DNA of 34,279 nt, from positions 1-34,279 of the forward strand of contig CAMZKN010000072.1 in the NCBI GenBank assembly GCA_947311315.1, written 5' to 3'. The notes below the pieces were generated by a model. That model saw nothing but the letters and a program-made list of their open reading frames with translations, had not been told where the DNA came from and ran no database searches. A program made the translations under genes and the position numbers. Source of the DNA: an uncultured Desulfobulbaceae bacterium (GTDB taxonomy: Bacteria; Desulfobacterota; Desulfobulbia; Desulfobulbales; Desulfocapsaceae). Position 1 is the stretch's first letter; every line of letters starts with the position of its first letter. Shown in pieces: positions 1-8,850 of this stretch.

Positions 1-322
1 ACTATGGCATGGTTACCATGAGTTTCAATATATGTGTCTGGGTTTTGCGTTGCTGGACGAAGAGAACTGACATGTCCAGCTCCTTTTTATGGGTAATAGG
101 CAGCGCTAGGTGTCTCAAAGCAGGGTCATTCTAGTGAGAATGAGGAAATGCTGGAACAAGGGAAAACCACAAGTGAGTGGATACAGCGCCCTGCCACATC
201 ACCTTGGATGCATGCTGATAATATACCTCAGGTTCGTGAGATCATTTTTTTAAAGCTGATGAAAAAATTGTTTTCTGTAATGAAAAATGATATCAGCCAG
301 ACTTTCCATTTGTTACGAAGTT
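1..322. other. Gene-free region with several nested hairpins; possible structured RNA or intron remnant
   Basis: I find no convincing protein gene here. The stretch is unusually rich in perfect stems. GCTGGAC (52-58) pairs with GTCCAGC (74-80). AGGTG (108-112) pairs with CACCT (200-204), enclosing GCAGGG (120-125) paired with CCCTGC (189-194). Inside that lie the hairpin TCATTCT/AGAATGA (126-132/137-143, loop AGTG) and the hairpin CCAC/GTGG (167-170/177-180). A junction of nested helices with two internal hairpins resembles a folded RNA domain, such as part of a group II intron or another ribozyme, but I cannot recognise the family. No group II domain V is visible. It lies directly upstream of a transposase remnant, so mobile-element debris is plausible. 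Confidence 0.35.
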
Positions 323-604
323 TTTTTTCATGAAAAAGATGTTGCGATTGTCAAGTTTGAAAGTCTGGAAGGCTTCACCCTCCCTTTTGGAGGAAAGCTT
401 AATTCCAAAAACAGATGGATCAAGTGGAGCGTTGTCATTTCTATCATTGCATGGGATGGCTTGGCAGCTGTATATTACAGCACAATGGACTTGAACAAAG
501 GGCGCCCGTGCAAAGATACCCGTTTGGTAATAGGTGTGCTGATAGTTTCATATCTATATCGAATTCCACGCGATGATGTGAGGTTAAAGGGTATTTCTTT
601 TTAG
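323..604 (+). pseudogene. Truncated IS5/IS1182-like transposase N-terminal fragment
   Basis: The open frame (open from 287) gives the start of an IS5/IS1182-group transposase (DUF772-type N-terminal domain). The recognisable blocks are a leading FFHEKD, then PFGGKL, then NRWIKW, and GRPCKDTRLVIGVLIV about 60 residues in. Family members continue for another 250-400 residues with the DDE catalytic domain. Here the frame stops at 604, about 90 residues into the similarity, and no DDE part follows. No initiator ATG in good context precedes it. I see a dead remnant at the upstream boundary of the glycan cluster; terminal inverted repeats were not found. The family assignment rests on remembered motifs, not on a search. 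Confidence 0.65.
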
Positions 605-639
605 AGTGATTGTAGTCATTTAAAGAAAATTTGGGATAA

Positions 640-744
640 AGTGTTCTTGACGAAGAAAATAGAGTCACTCCTGTAGTTCTGCTTCAGGAAATTCAAAACG
701 AGCGTTCAAAAGTGCTAAATCAAATACGTGAAACTGATAGCTGA
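640..744 (+). pseudogene. Short C-terminal coding remnant of unknown protein
   Basis: This 34-codon open stretch, bounded upstream by a TAA (637-639) and ending at TGA 742-744, has protein-like composition (acidic and hydrophilic; it includes ENRVTPVVLLQEIQNERSKV and then NQIRETDS). It has no start codon or ribosome binding site. It may be the tail of a gene whose front was lost in the same rearrangement that truncated the neighbouring transposase, or a chance open frame. I do not recognise the family. Confidence 0.25.
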
Positions 745-843
745 ATAATCTGTTGAGGTAGATTTTTTTGTGTCTTTGATTATACTGTCCGTTTTAATGG
801 TTAATCGAGAATATGTTTCTAAATTTTAAAATTGCTATTTTCA

Positions 844-1950
844 ATGCGTATAGTTTACCTCTATTTGCCAGGCAGACTGGCTCGGCTTCCAGATCTTCGT
901 GCTGGTCGTATTCCAACCGAATTCTTTTATGGTGCTCCAGAACTTGAAGCCCAGGGGCACGATGTCAAATATGTAGATGTTCATGATGTTCCGGCGGTTA
1001 ACAAATTACGAGTAGCTACTGAACTTCTGTTTAAACAAAAATACCTACCTGCCAAGGTCTATTTCGCGATTCTTTTAGGAGTGAAAAAAAATCTGCCTGC
1101 TGTCCGGGATGCTGATGTGGTTATAGCAACAGTACCAGGTATTGCATTTTCCCTTGCCATTTGGAATTTTTTTAGGGTGATTGAATTACCTCGTTCATTT
1201 ATTGCGATCCATTGTGGTTTGTTTAATTATCCTCAGAACGGAGTGAGGCAGATACTTTCTCGGCGTTTGTTTTGCTATATGCGGACGCATTTGTTTGGTG
1301 AAGGAGAATTGAAGGAAATGAAATCGAGTTTTCGTATACCAGCAGAGCGAATAGAAGTGAATTGTTTTGGGGTGGATGAAAAATTCTGGTCGCCATCACA
1401 AGATGGGGGGCGAGATGATTATATTCTTGCTGTTGGAAATGATTCCAGGCGAGATTATAAATTGCTTGTTCAGGCGGCACGCAACATAGATAAGAAAATA
1501 ATGCTTTTGACTAAACGTGATTTGCCACCAAATCTGCCTGATAATGTCAAAGTATTGAACGGTTCCTGGCATACTCGGGAAGTGGGAGATGATGAACTAC
1601 GTGAGCTATACCGTAAAGCTTTTTGTGTTGTCGTGCCATTGACAGAATCCATTCAACCTTCCGGGCAAAGTGTGACGTTGCAGGCGATGGCATGTTGTAC
1701 ACCTGTTATCTTGACTCGCACCCAAGGGTTGTGGGAAAACAAAAATCTACAACATCGTGAAAACATTTTGTTTACTGAGGTTGGAAACATACAAACTTTG
1801 ATCGATTCCGTTAGGTTACTTGGTGAAAACAAGGGCGTATGGCATAAGTTGAGTAAAGCTGGGCGTCAATATATTCTGCAGTATGGGTGTATTGGTCAGT
1901 TTGCAGGTCGTATAGAAACTGCTTGTAAAAAGGTGTTAGAAAATGAGTAA
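844..1950 (+). CDS. Glycosyltransferase, GT-B fold (GT4-like)
   Basis: Predicted cytoplasmic or membrane-associated sugar transferase of 368 residues, first gene of the glycan cluster. The N-terminus (MRIVYLYLPGR) starts a Rossmann-like domain. The C-terminal half carries a GT4-type donor-binding region: AVGNDSRRDYKLL near residue 200, then ESIQPSGQSVTLQAMACC near 266-285. The usual second Glu of the EX7E motif is replaced by Gln (LQAM), seen in some GT4 subfamilies. I chose ATG 844 over TTG 832 because MRIVYLYLP begins the first beta strand; neither has a clear Shine-Dalgarno. A TATACT hexamer at 781-786 could be a -10 box, but no good -35 is spaced with it. The gene overlaps the next by 8 bp. 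Donor and acceptor are unknown. Confidence 0.85.
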   Translation: MRIVYLYLPGRLARLPDLRAGRIPTEFFYGAPELEAQGHDVKYVDVHDVPAVNKLRVATELLFKQKYLPAKVYFAILLGVKKNLPAVRDADVVIATVPGIAFSLAIWNFFRVIELPRSFIAIHCGLFNYPQNGVRQILSRRLFCYMRTHLFGEGELKEMKSSFRIPAERIEVNCFGVDEKFWSPSQDGGRDDYILAVGNDSRRDYKLLVQAARNIDKKIMLLTKRDLPPNLPDNVKVLNGSWHTREVGDDELRELYRKAFCVVVPLTESIQPSGQSVTLQAMACCTPVILTRTQGLWENKNLQHRENILFTEVGNIQTLIDSVRLLGENKGVWHKLSKAGRQYILQYGCIGQFAGRIETACKKVLENE

Positions 1951-2854
1951 GTTAGAGCATGATGCTGCCGCAGCTGAACTGCGCCAACAGATGAGTACTT
2001 TTGAAAAACCCTGGTATAAAAGTTGTTCTGACCTTCTACGTGAGAAACAACTTAGTGGATTAAAATGCTTGGATCTTTGCAGCGGGAATTGTGAATATTC
2101 AAGGATTCTAGCTGATGAGCATGGTATGGAGGTGACTTGTGCTGATTACATCTCTACACACCTTCGGCAGGCGAGAGAGGAAGGATTCCCAACGATTGAA
2201 ATAGATCTTGATGGCGGTGCGGAATCTGTTGACATGGCAGGAAAAGCCCATGGCACCGAGTTTGATTTAGTCGTAAACCTTGCAGCAATTGAACATGTCT
2301 TCAACTCTGACAATCTTCTACGATATGCCCATACGGTGTTGAAGCCAGGTGGCTTGTTTATGATAAATACACCCAATATAGATTTTCTGGCATATAGATT
2401 GTACTCTGCCATTAGTGGAAATAGACCGTACGGCGAAGGGCACCATGTTCGTTTTTGGGATTATCGATTTTTAAGGACAAACTTACACTTTAATGGATTT
2501 GAGATTATTAAGGACTTTCGACATTTTTATTCCCTTCCTGAGGAGATTCTTCTTCGTGCTTTCAAGAATAGAACATGGATCTCTCGACCTGTTTCGAGGC
2601 TGTTTTACTTTTGTTTTCTTTTTCAACGTTTTGGACTGACAAAGGGATTGGCAAGTGATGAATTGACAGTTTTATGTCGGAAAGAAGATGTTTTACCATT
2701 AAGTTTTAACTACCCTCTGGTGAAAAATTTTCTTGAGAACTCCACTGACCCAGTTGCTAAATCACAGGGATTAACCCGGCTTCGGTTGGCTCAGGAGAAG
2801 GGATGGTTGAAAGAGCACCCTTACATGTCACGTCTCGTCGACGAGCACAGTTGA
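1943..2854 (+). CDS. Class I SAM-dependent methyltransferase
   Basis: A 303-residue protein with a Rossmann methyltransferase core. Motif I is LDLCSGNCEYSR (43-54), an acidic residue ends strand 2 (CADY near 67), and AAIEHV near 114 and LKPGGLFMINTPN near 133 form the later SAM-fold motifs, as in the Methyltransf_11/23 families. It probably methylates a sugar or lipid-linked sugar, possibly as a chain-capping or decorating step; that is inference from context. The start overlaps the end of the preceding glycosyltransferase by 8 bp, with AGGTG about 7 nt upstream of the ATG, implying translational coupling. Confidence 0.85.
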   Translation: MSKLEHDAAAAELRQQMSTFEKPWYKSCSDLLREKQLSGLKCLDLCSGNCEYSRILADEHGMEVTCADYISTHLRQAREEGFPTIEIDLDGGAESVDMAGKAHGTEFDLVVNLAAIEHVFNSDNLLRYAHTVLKPGGLFMINTPNIDFLAYRLYSAISGNRPYGEGHHVRFWDYRFLRTNLHFNGFEIIKDFRHFYSLPEEILLRAFKNRTWISRPVSRLFYFCFLFQRFGLTKGLASDELTVLCRKEDVLPLSFNYPLVKNFLENSTDPVAKSQGLTRLRLAQEKGWLKEHPYMSRLVDEHS

Positions 2855-2873
2855 TAATACCAGGCTTTAGTAT

Positions 2874-3704
2874 ATGATTGTTGATTCTGTTGTTTCAAAA
2901 AAGCGTAAAATTGTAGGTATTGTGCTGATTCGTAATGAAGAAACCTATATCGCAAGGGTGTTAAGGAATTTTCTGAATTTTTGTGACAAAATTATCGTGG
3001 CTGATAATCAGTCCTCTGATCGTACTGCGGCAATAGTTCAAACAATATCAAATGAATATGATGATAAACTGGAGTATCATGTTGTACGTCGACCTAGTGC
3101 GTCACACGATTTAATCAGTGACTATGCGGGTGATGATGTCTGGATATTTGCAGTTGATGGAGATGAGTTATATGACCCGTCTGGCTTGGTTGCATTGCGG
3201 GAGAGAATTTTAAGCGGAGAATTTGAAGATCAATGGATGATTCTTGGAAATGTTTTAAATTGTGTGGAGTTGAACATTGAAAAGAAATACGCCAAAGGAT
3301 ATCTTGCTCCTCCTTGTCGCAGTATGACAAAATTGTATAATTTTTCTGTAATTGAACGGTGGGATGGGCCATGTCCAGAGCGTCTTCATGGTGGAGTTAT
3401 TACTTTTAAAACAGGATTCTCTAATACAAGTCGCTTGTATCTGTATAAAGAAATACCGTGGGAAAATTCCTGCTTTCGCTGTTTGCATCTCTGTTTTCTT
3501 CCCCGCAGCAGTAAGGAACAAGCTTTTTCGGGCGAATTGACAATCAGGAAGAATATAGCAGATCGATTAGCTGAAGGTATGTTGATTCGATGTTCCTCCC
3601 GGGTTAAAAAGTTACTGGGTATTAAACAAAAATCTCCCTGGAAACGAGAAAAATATATGAAAGGGGACTTGGTGACTTGCGATATAAGTTCTTTTCTTTT
3701 ATGA
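2874..3704 (+). CDS. Glycosyltransferase family 2 (GT-A)
   Basis: A 276-residue GT-A glycosyltransferase. The nucleotide-binding start is IVGIVLIRNEE (13-23), followed by IIVADNQSSDRT (40-51) and the metal-binding DXD motif in FAVDGDELYDP (92-102). The C-terminal third is basic (KKLLGIKQKSPWKREK), as in membrane-associated enzymes. It resembles the WaaE/KdtX-like branch in its early motifs, but I would not name the substrate. The ATG at 2874 lies 20 bp after the methyltransferase and has only a weak ribosome site. Its stop TGA overlaps the ATG of the next gene (ATGA at 3701-3704), so the two are probably translated together. Confidence 0.85.
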   Translation: MIVDSVVSKKRKIVGIVLIRNEETYIARVLRNFLNFCDKIIVADNQSSDRTAAIVQTISNEYDDKLEYHVVRRPSASHDLISDYAGDDVWIFAVDGDELYDPSGLVALRERILSGEFEDQWMILGNVLNCVELNIEKKYAKGYLAPPCRSMTKLYNFSVIERWDGPCPERLHGGVITFKTGFSNTSRLYLYKEIPWENSCFRCLHLCFLPRSSKEQAFSGELTIRKNIADRLAEGMLIRCSSRVKKLLGIKQKSPWKREKYMKGDLVTCDISSFLL

Positions 3705-5812
3705 AGTCTGATTTGTCTAATGGTTTAATGAATAATCCCCTGCGAATATACGTTATTGGTAAAGATGCCTGGGCACTAGGAACTGAATATCGTTTGGCCA
3801 AGGCATGTTTGTCGACTTTTGCCACTATTGTCGATACGCCGTCTGACGCTGATTTTATTCATACTGTAGACGTTGAAGATACCTCTGCCAGAATTTACCG
3901 TGGAGAGTTTATACCAACTAAGCCTATAGTTGGCGCGGTAAATAACCACCCAACCAGGCTGGTCGAGTGGCCGGGATTTGTTCATACAGCATCTCGGTAT
4001 ATGTACCTTGTACCTCAGTCAACTTTGGCTGCAACCGATATGCAGCGTCTTGCTTTGAATTTCCCTTGCAGGGCACGAATTGCTACGGATGCTGAATCGT
4101 ATTTTGCAATTGAATCTGATAATTTGGAGTTAATCCGTTTTCGTCAGCGAATTGGACTTTGTGATGATGCGTATATTATAGGACTGTTTCAAAGAGATTC
4201 AGAGGGGCGTGATCTTACTGTGCCTAAACGTCAGAAAGGGCCAGATATTTTTCTTTCGCTGATGCTTCTCTTGCAGAAACAGTTGGCTGACGGTAAGTTT
4301 CATGTCTTGCTTGGTGGCCCACGTAGGCATTGGATTCGAAATGCTTTTGAGCAGCACGATATTCCTTATACTTTTGTGGGACAGGAGATCAAGGGTGACG
4401 ATTATCCTGACAATATTCTTGATAAACAAACAATGTGTTTGTTGTATAACCTGTTAGATCTATACGTGATACCTACACGATGGGAAGGTGCTCCACGGCA
4501 GGTTTTTGATGTTTTAGAGTGTGGTAGAAAAATTATTTCAACACCTGTTGGCATTGCTCCCGATATTTTGCCGCCTGGATGTGTATTTGATTCATTGAAG
4601 CAGGGTGTAGACATCATAAGGCGGGATATGGAGTCCGGTTATTTAGAACAGTTTATCCAGCCGGCAAAAGAGACTGTCCAGACGTTTCATTCCATTCAGA
4701 GTGCTGGGCAAGAGTGGGAGAAAGTGTATAAAAAAATTTCGCAGCAAGAAGGTGCCTGTGGTGGCATGTCATTTAAGAGCTTAAAAAAAACCTCCTTTGG
4801 TGTTAATACTCTTTCACCTTTTTGTTTTAAACCCGTTTCATTTTTACTGGAGAAAACGAGGTTGGGTCAAATGAAAAAATATCGATTTCCTAAAAAAATT
4901 GGAGTTATTGGTATTCAGGCCCAAATCGGATTGTTTTCTCGGCTTAGTGACAAACTAGGTAAATTGGGAGTGAAGGTTAAATTTAATAGTAATGTCGAGA
5001 CCTTGATTGTATTATGGAATATTCATCTGGATAATTTCAAGTGCTTATCTTCATATGCTGGTAAAAGAATTATTCTTGTTTTAGACGAGATGTGTTGTAC
5101 TCAACTGTTACAATATGACCAGAATGGAAATAAAAGATTGGCTGTTCTGGAAATAGCAGAAATGACGATTGTGACGAGTGATGTTGACCTTGCACGGTTG
5201 AGGCAGGCTGATATAAAGATTAGTAATCCAATGGTGGTTCGGTTTCCTCCAATCCCCTCGTTAGTTCGGTCAATTCCTACAAAAACACGGTGTTCTTCGC
5301 ACGAAGTTAAATGTCTGGTCTTTGTCGATCACGATGCGAAGTGGAGCTTTGAGTGGCTTCAGGCATTAAAGCAACAGGCTGGTATTTATTGTACTGTTAT
5401 TAACAATATTAGCTCGGGTTGGCTGCAAAAGACGGAGCAGGATCGGGTTGCTGTTGCAAGAGAAAATGATTTTATGGTTATTCTATCCTCTCAAGTGGAT
5501 AGAGTGACGGTGGGCGAGTTGTTGGCCTGTGGTTTGCCCTGCCTGTATGCTGAAATTTTACATGGGGTTAAGTCTCTTGTTGGTATGGCTGGCCTTGGTG
5601 TTGATAGTCTTGAATCATTTGTAGATGGGGTTGGAACATTACGTGACCATTACGAAATTTTCTCGCACGCAATATCATTACCATCACTTGACGAGTCTGC
5701 TATGGTCTTGGCAGATATTGTGTATAACACGTTTTGTCTGAATAAGGTGTCGAAAATACAACGACAAAAGTGTGACGTGCAAAGAATAAAGAAAAAACTG
5801 ACTGAAACTTAA
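3701..5812 (+). CDS. Tandem two-domain glycosyltransferase (GT-B/GT4-like fusion)
   Basis: A 703-residue protein, about twice the length of a single GT4 enzyme. Residues about 10-350 form one GT-B unit, with LGGPRRHW near 205 and IPTRWEGAPRQVFDVLECG near 260, where the second acidic residue of EX7E is Asp. After a Lys-rich linker (LKKTSFG to MKKYRFPKKI, about 365-400) a second GT-B-like unit follows, ending in VDRVTVGELLACGLPCLYAE, again a donor-site helix but with weak motif conservation. I start it at ATG 3701, which overlaps the preceding stop as ATGA; the upstream TTG 3677 is less likely. The second unit may be degenerate or serve for binding. Two sequential sugar additions by one polypeptide is the attractive reading. 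Confidence 0.75.
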   Translation: MKSDLSNGLMNNPLRIYVIGKDAWALGTEYRLAKACLSTFATIVDTPSDADFIHTVDVEDTSARIYRGEFIPTKPIVGAVNNHPTRLVEWPGFVHTASRYMYLVPQSTLAATDMQRLALNFPCRARIATDAESYFAIESDNLELIRFRQRIGLCDDAYIIGLFQRDSEGRDLTVPKRQKGPDIFLSLMLLLQKQLADGKFHVLLGGPRRHWIRNAFEQHDIPYTFVGQEIKGDDYPDNILDKQTMCLLYNLLDLYVIPTRWEGAPRQVFDVLECGRKIISTPVGIAPDILPPGCVFDSLKQGVDIIRRDMESGYLEQFIQPAKETVQTFHSIQSAGQEWEKVYKKISQQEGACGGMSFKSLKKTSFGVNTLSPFCFKPVSFLLEKTRLGQMKKYRFPKKIGVIGIQAQIGLFSRLSDKLGKLGVKVKFNSNVETLIVLWNIHLDNFKCLSSYAGKRIILVLDEMCCTQLLQYDQNGNKRLAVLEIAEMTIVTSDVDLARLRQADIKISNPMVVRFPPIPSLVRSIPTKTRCSSHEVKCLVFVDHDAKWSFEWLQALKQQAGIYCTVINNISSGWLQKTEQDRVAVARENDFMVILSSQVDRVTVGELLACGLPCLYAEILHGVKSLVGMAGLGVDSLESFVDGVGTLRDHYEIFSHAISLPSLDESAMVLADIVYNTFCLNKVSKIQRQKCDVQRIKKKLTET

Positions 5813-5835
5813 AGGATAATTGAGAGGAATTGTGT

Positions 5836-6825
5836 ATGGGAGTAAGAATTTCAACATTGTCTGATCTGTTGCGGGTTTGTTTTGTACGCAGGATAATGGG
5901 TCAAAAGGATCGGTTAATTATTAGTTTGTGGCATGATTTCCACAAGCCACCCTATGGCGGTGGGAATCAATTTTTCCTTGCTTTGAAAAAAGCATTTGAA
6001 GAGCGTGGTTTGTTGATTGTGAATAATCTTCTTTCTCCACTCGTAAATGTTCATATTTGCAACTCAGCCTGGTTTGATATCAAGCAGTTTGAGAAGTTGT
6101 CCAGAAAATATCCCATCAAAATGATCCACAGGATTGATGGTCCAGTGAGTTTGTATCGTGGAAATGGGATGGAAGAAGATAAAAAAATTCATTGGCTGAA
6201 CAAACAGTTCGCTTCAGCTACGGTTTATCAATCTAAATATTGTCTAGACAAAAGCAGGGAACTTGGTCTTGAGGCAATTGGACCAGTTATTATCAGTAAT
6301 TCTGTAGATGAAAATATTTTTCATGCCAGAGGGAGAATTGAGTATTCTTCAGGTCGAAGATTAAAAATCATATCCTGTGCCTGGTCAGATAATCCTCTTA
6401 AGGGGGGGCCGTTATTTAAATGGTTGGATGAGCATCTTGACTGGAGTAGATTTGAATATACATTTGTCGGACGGGTGAATCAGACATTTAAGAATATCAA
6501 CCATATCCCTCCACAAGGTTCAGAAGAATTGGCAGGCCTTTTACGTCAGCACGATATGTTTTTGTCAGCCAGTCAGCATGAACCATGTTCGAATGCATTG
6601 CTTGAAGGTTTAACTTGTGGCTTGCCAGCATTGTATCGTAACGAAGGTGGCAACTCTGAACTCGTTGGAGCGGGTGGAGTTGCTTTTGTGGATGAAAAAG
6701 ATGTTTTGGTAAAACTTGATGTTTTGGCAAATGGGTATGAGGGTTACAGAAAAGCAGTGAATGCAAATAAAATGGAAAATATTGTGGAACAATATATTAC
6801 TTTAATCAAGGATGTTGTTGGGTAA
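5836..6825 (+). CDS. Glycosyltransferase family 4
   Basis: A 329-residue GT-B enzyme. The N-terminal half contains LWHDFHKPPYGGGNQF, the glycine-rich acceptor loop typical of GT4. The C-terminal half has SCAWSDNPLKGG, FVGRVNQ and the full EX7E motif in HEPCSNALLEGLTCGLPAL. ATG 5836 is preceded by GAGAGGA at 5822-5828, a good ribosome site, so I prefer it to TTG 5830; MGQKDRLIISL at 5896 is another possible start. A run of seven G (6402-6408) encodes Lys-Gly-Gly inside the ORF. It lies 23 bp after the fusion glycosyltransferase in the same apparent operon. Confidence 0.88.
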   Translation: MGVRISTLSDLLRVCFVRRIMGQKDRLIISLWHDFHKPPYGGGNQFFLALKKAFEERGLLIVNNLLSPLVNVHICNSAWFDIKQFEKLSRKYPIKMIHRIDGPVSLYRGNGMEEDKKIHWLNKQFASATVYQSKYCLDKSRELGLEAIGPVIISNSVDENIFHARGRIEYSSGRRLKIISCAWSDNPLKGGPLFKWLDEHLDWSRFEYTFVGRVNQTFKNINHIPPQGSEELAGLLRQHDMFLSASQHEPCSNALLEGLTCGLPALYRNEGGNSELVGAGGVAFVDEKDVLVKLDVLANGYEGYRKAVNANKMENIVEQYITLIKDVVG

Positions 6826-6878
6826 AGGGATTGCGATGTTTCAGTTGCGATTTTAAAGATTTTGTATTCTGGAGATTG

Positions 6879-8018
6879 ATGAAGATTTTAGATCATCTCA
6901 ACCTATGTTATATATGGGTGAGAACATATCTTCGCGAGCACTTGCGTTGGACAGCAAAAAAGTGCTCAAACGCCTCAGATGTTCGAGTTTTTTATGGTTA
7001 CGAGACACTAGCTGGTACAGATCAACAGGTTTTTGGGGGCTTGGTTAAATTACAGGATCTTCAACCGTATTTCCCAAACCGGATTAATACCCCTAATGTT
7101 CTATATCTGGTAAGTAGTGCGTTGCCGTATTTTCCTGTCCGTATGGCTGGGATGGCAAAAAAAGCTGGAGCAAAACTGGTGATAAATCAAAATGGTGTCG
7201 CCTATCCCGGCTGGTATGGGGATGGATGGGAAAAGCAGAACCAGCCGATGAAGGAACTGCATTCACTTGCTGATTATATCTTTTATCAGAGTAAATTTTG
7301 CAAGAATTCTGCTGATGAGTTTCTGGGAAGCCGGGACTCCGGATATGAAATCCTGTATAATCCAGTTGACACCAGTTACTTTTGTCCCGAGCAAAAGGCG
7401 GTTTCTGACGCCCAAGTTTACACAGGTAACAGGGATGATACGGTAACTTTGTTGTTGGCCGGAAGTCACTGGAGTTCTTATCGGCCTTTGGTTGCAGTGG
7501 ATGTTTTGCAATTGCTTACAGAAACTGGGAAGTATAATGTTGTTTTAAAAATTGCCGGAAGGTTTTGTTGGACTGCTGACCCTGCTGCTGGGGAAAAACA
7601 AGTATTGGATTATGCCGTTGAGTGTGGAGTTGCTGATAAACTTCTGATCAGTGGCTCCTATAGTCAAAATGAGGCTGTTACCGTGTTGCGTAGCAGCTCT
7701 ATTTTATTGCACACTAAATATAATGACCCTTGTCCCCGGCTTGTTGTCGAGGCAATGTCCTGTGGGCTCCCTATTGTCTATTCGGCAACAGGGGGAGTGC
7801 CGGAATTGGTTGGGCGTAACGCTGGTATTGGGGTGACCGGGCCATTGAGCTGGCAAAAGGATTATCCCCCGCATGCGGAGGATCTTGCCGTTGCCGTTGA
7901 GGGAGTTCTTGGCGATTTCGTAGCTTTTTCTCGAGCTGCTCGCTCACGTGCTGTTGACAAATTTGATGTTAGGCCATGGATCAAACGTCATAAGGAAATA
8001 TTTAGTGAACTGTTATAA
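6879..8018 (+). CDS. Glycosyltransferase family 4
   Basis: A 379-residue GT-B protein. The middle has INQNGVAYPGWYG and YQSKFCKNSADEFL, then YNPVDTSYFCPE, the usual domain-boundary block of GT4 enzymes. The donor domain follows with LLLAGSHW, LKIAGRF, LLISGSY and HTKYNDPCPRLVVEAMSCG, in which the first Glu of EX7E is Asp. ATG 6879 has GGAG at 6871-6874 and I prefer it to the TTG at 6831, which would add 16 poorly conserved-looking residues. It sits about 50 bp behind the preceding GT4 gene. The sugar specificity cannot be read from the sequence. Confidence 0.86.
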   Translation: MKILDHLNLCYIWVRTYLREHLRWTAKKCSNASDVRVFYGYETLAGTDQQVFGGLVKLQDLQPYFPNRINTPNVLYLVSSALPYFPVRMAGMAKKAGAKLVINQNGVAYPGWYGDGWEKQNQPMKELHSLADYIFYQSKFCKNSADEFLGSRDSGYEILYNPVDTSYFCPEQKAVSDAQVYTGNRDDTVTLLLAGSHWSSYRPLVAVDVLQLLTETGKYNVVLKIAGRFCWTADPAAGEKQVLDYAVECGVADKLLISGSYSQNEAVTVLRSSSILLHTKYNDPCPRLVVEAMSCGLPIVYSATGGVPELVGRNAGIGVTGPLSWQKDYPPHAEDLAVAVEGVLGDFVAFSRAARSRAVDKFDVRPWIKRHKEIFSELL

Positions 8019-8049
8019 TTTCAGTAGCTGACCTACCGATTAGGAATAA

Positions 8050-8850
8050 ATGAACAATGACGAACTCATAAGAAAGATTCAGCAGAAACGGTTAATTTTT
8101 ACTGTAACTACTGGTCGAAGTGGTACAGCTTATTTGGCTAGTATTTTTGGTTTTGCCAGGATGGTATACAGTGTTCATGAACCATCTCCCGAATATGCAG
8201 ATGTCTTGCGGTTGGTTCAGACAAATTCTGAGCGGGCTCGAGAATTTCTTCTGACTAAAAAACTTCCTGTCATCCTTGCGACTCCCTCGGATATTTATGT
8301 GGAAACAAGCCATTTGGCCTGTAAAGGTTTTCTGGAACCTCTGTTAGAACTTGGGGTTGTGCCGGATCTTATTATTCACCGTAGAGCACCACGGGATGTT
8401 GCACTAAGTATGTTAAAAATGGGAACCATACCGGGTAGAAGTGATAAGGGTTTGAGATTTTATCTCAGTCCGGCAGATCCTGGAGTCTTTGCACCATCAA
8501 ATTGGCATACTCTGCATGATTATCAGCTTTGCTACTGGTATTGTCTTGAGATAGAGAGACGGGCGGGTAACTATAAACAACTCTTTAAAGAGGCTGGTGC
8601 TAGAATTAGCGAAACGACCTTGGCAGGATTAAAGACATTTGACGGCCTGACTGATTGTTTTACGGATCTTGATTTGCAGGTGAAGTATCCAGGCTGGCTT
8701 AGTCGGTTGCGTTTTTTACGTAGTGCGCGAGTTAAAGTGAATGAATCACGAGAAACTAAGAAAGATATTAGAATACCAAATAACATTGATGACCTGGAAG
8801 CAGCTTTACTGGAAACTATTGAAACGTCTGTTTTTAATGGATCTGTTTAG
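8050..8850 (+). CDS. Sulfotransferase-like P-loop protein
   Basis: A 266-residue protein with the hallmarks of the PAPS-dependent sulfotransferase superfamily. The 5'-phosphosulfate-binding loop is TTGRSGTAYLA (20-30) near the N-terminus, and a 3'-phosphate-binding strand-turn-helix is suggested by IIHRRAPRDVALSML (108-122). A His-Glu pair (HEPSPEY, 43-49) lies where the catalytic base is often found. In a glycan cluster the likely role is sulfation of a sugar; a nucleotide-binding role without sulfotransfer remains possible. The ATG has TAGGAA at 8041-8046. The last 17 bp overlap the 3' end of the convergent acyltransferase gene. Confidence 0.65.
   Translation: MNNDELIRKIQQKRLIFTVTTGRSGTAYLASIFGFARMVYSVHEPSPEYADVLRLVQTNSERAREFLLTKKLPVILATPSDIYVETSHLACKGFLEPLLELGVVPDLIIHRRAPRDVALSMLKMGTIPGRSDKGLRFYLSPADPGVFAPSNWHTLHDYQLCYWYCLEIERRAGNYKQLFKEAGARISETTLAGLKTFDGLTDCFTDLDLQVKYPGWLSRLRFLRSARVKVNESRETKKDIRIPNNIDDLEAALLETIETSVFNGSV

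Noticed and set aside
120..194. tRNA-like length and outer stem
   Set aside because: No T-loop GTTCGA block, no 3' acceptor symmetry of seven base pairs and no anticodon arm of the right size.
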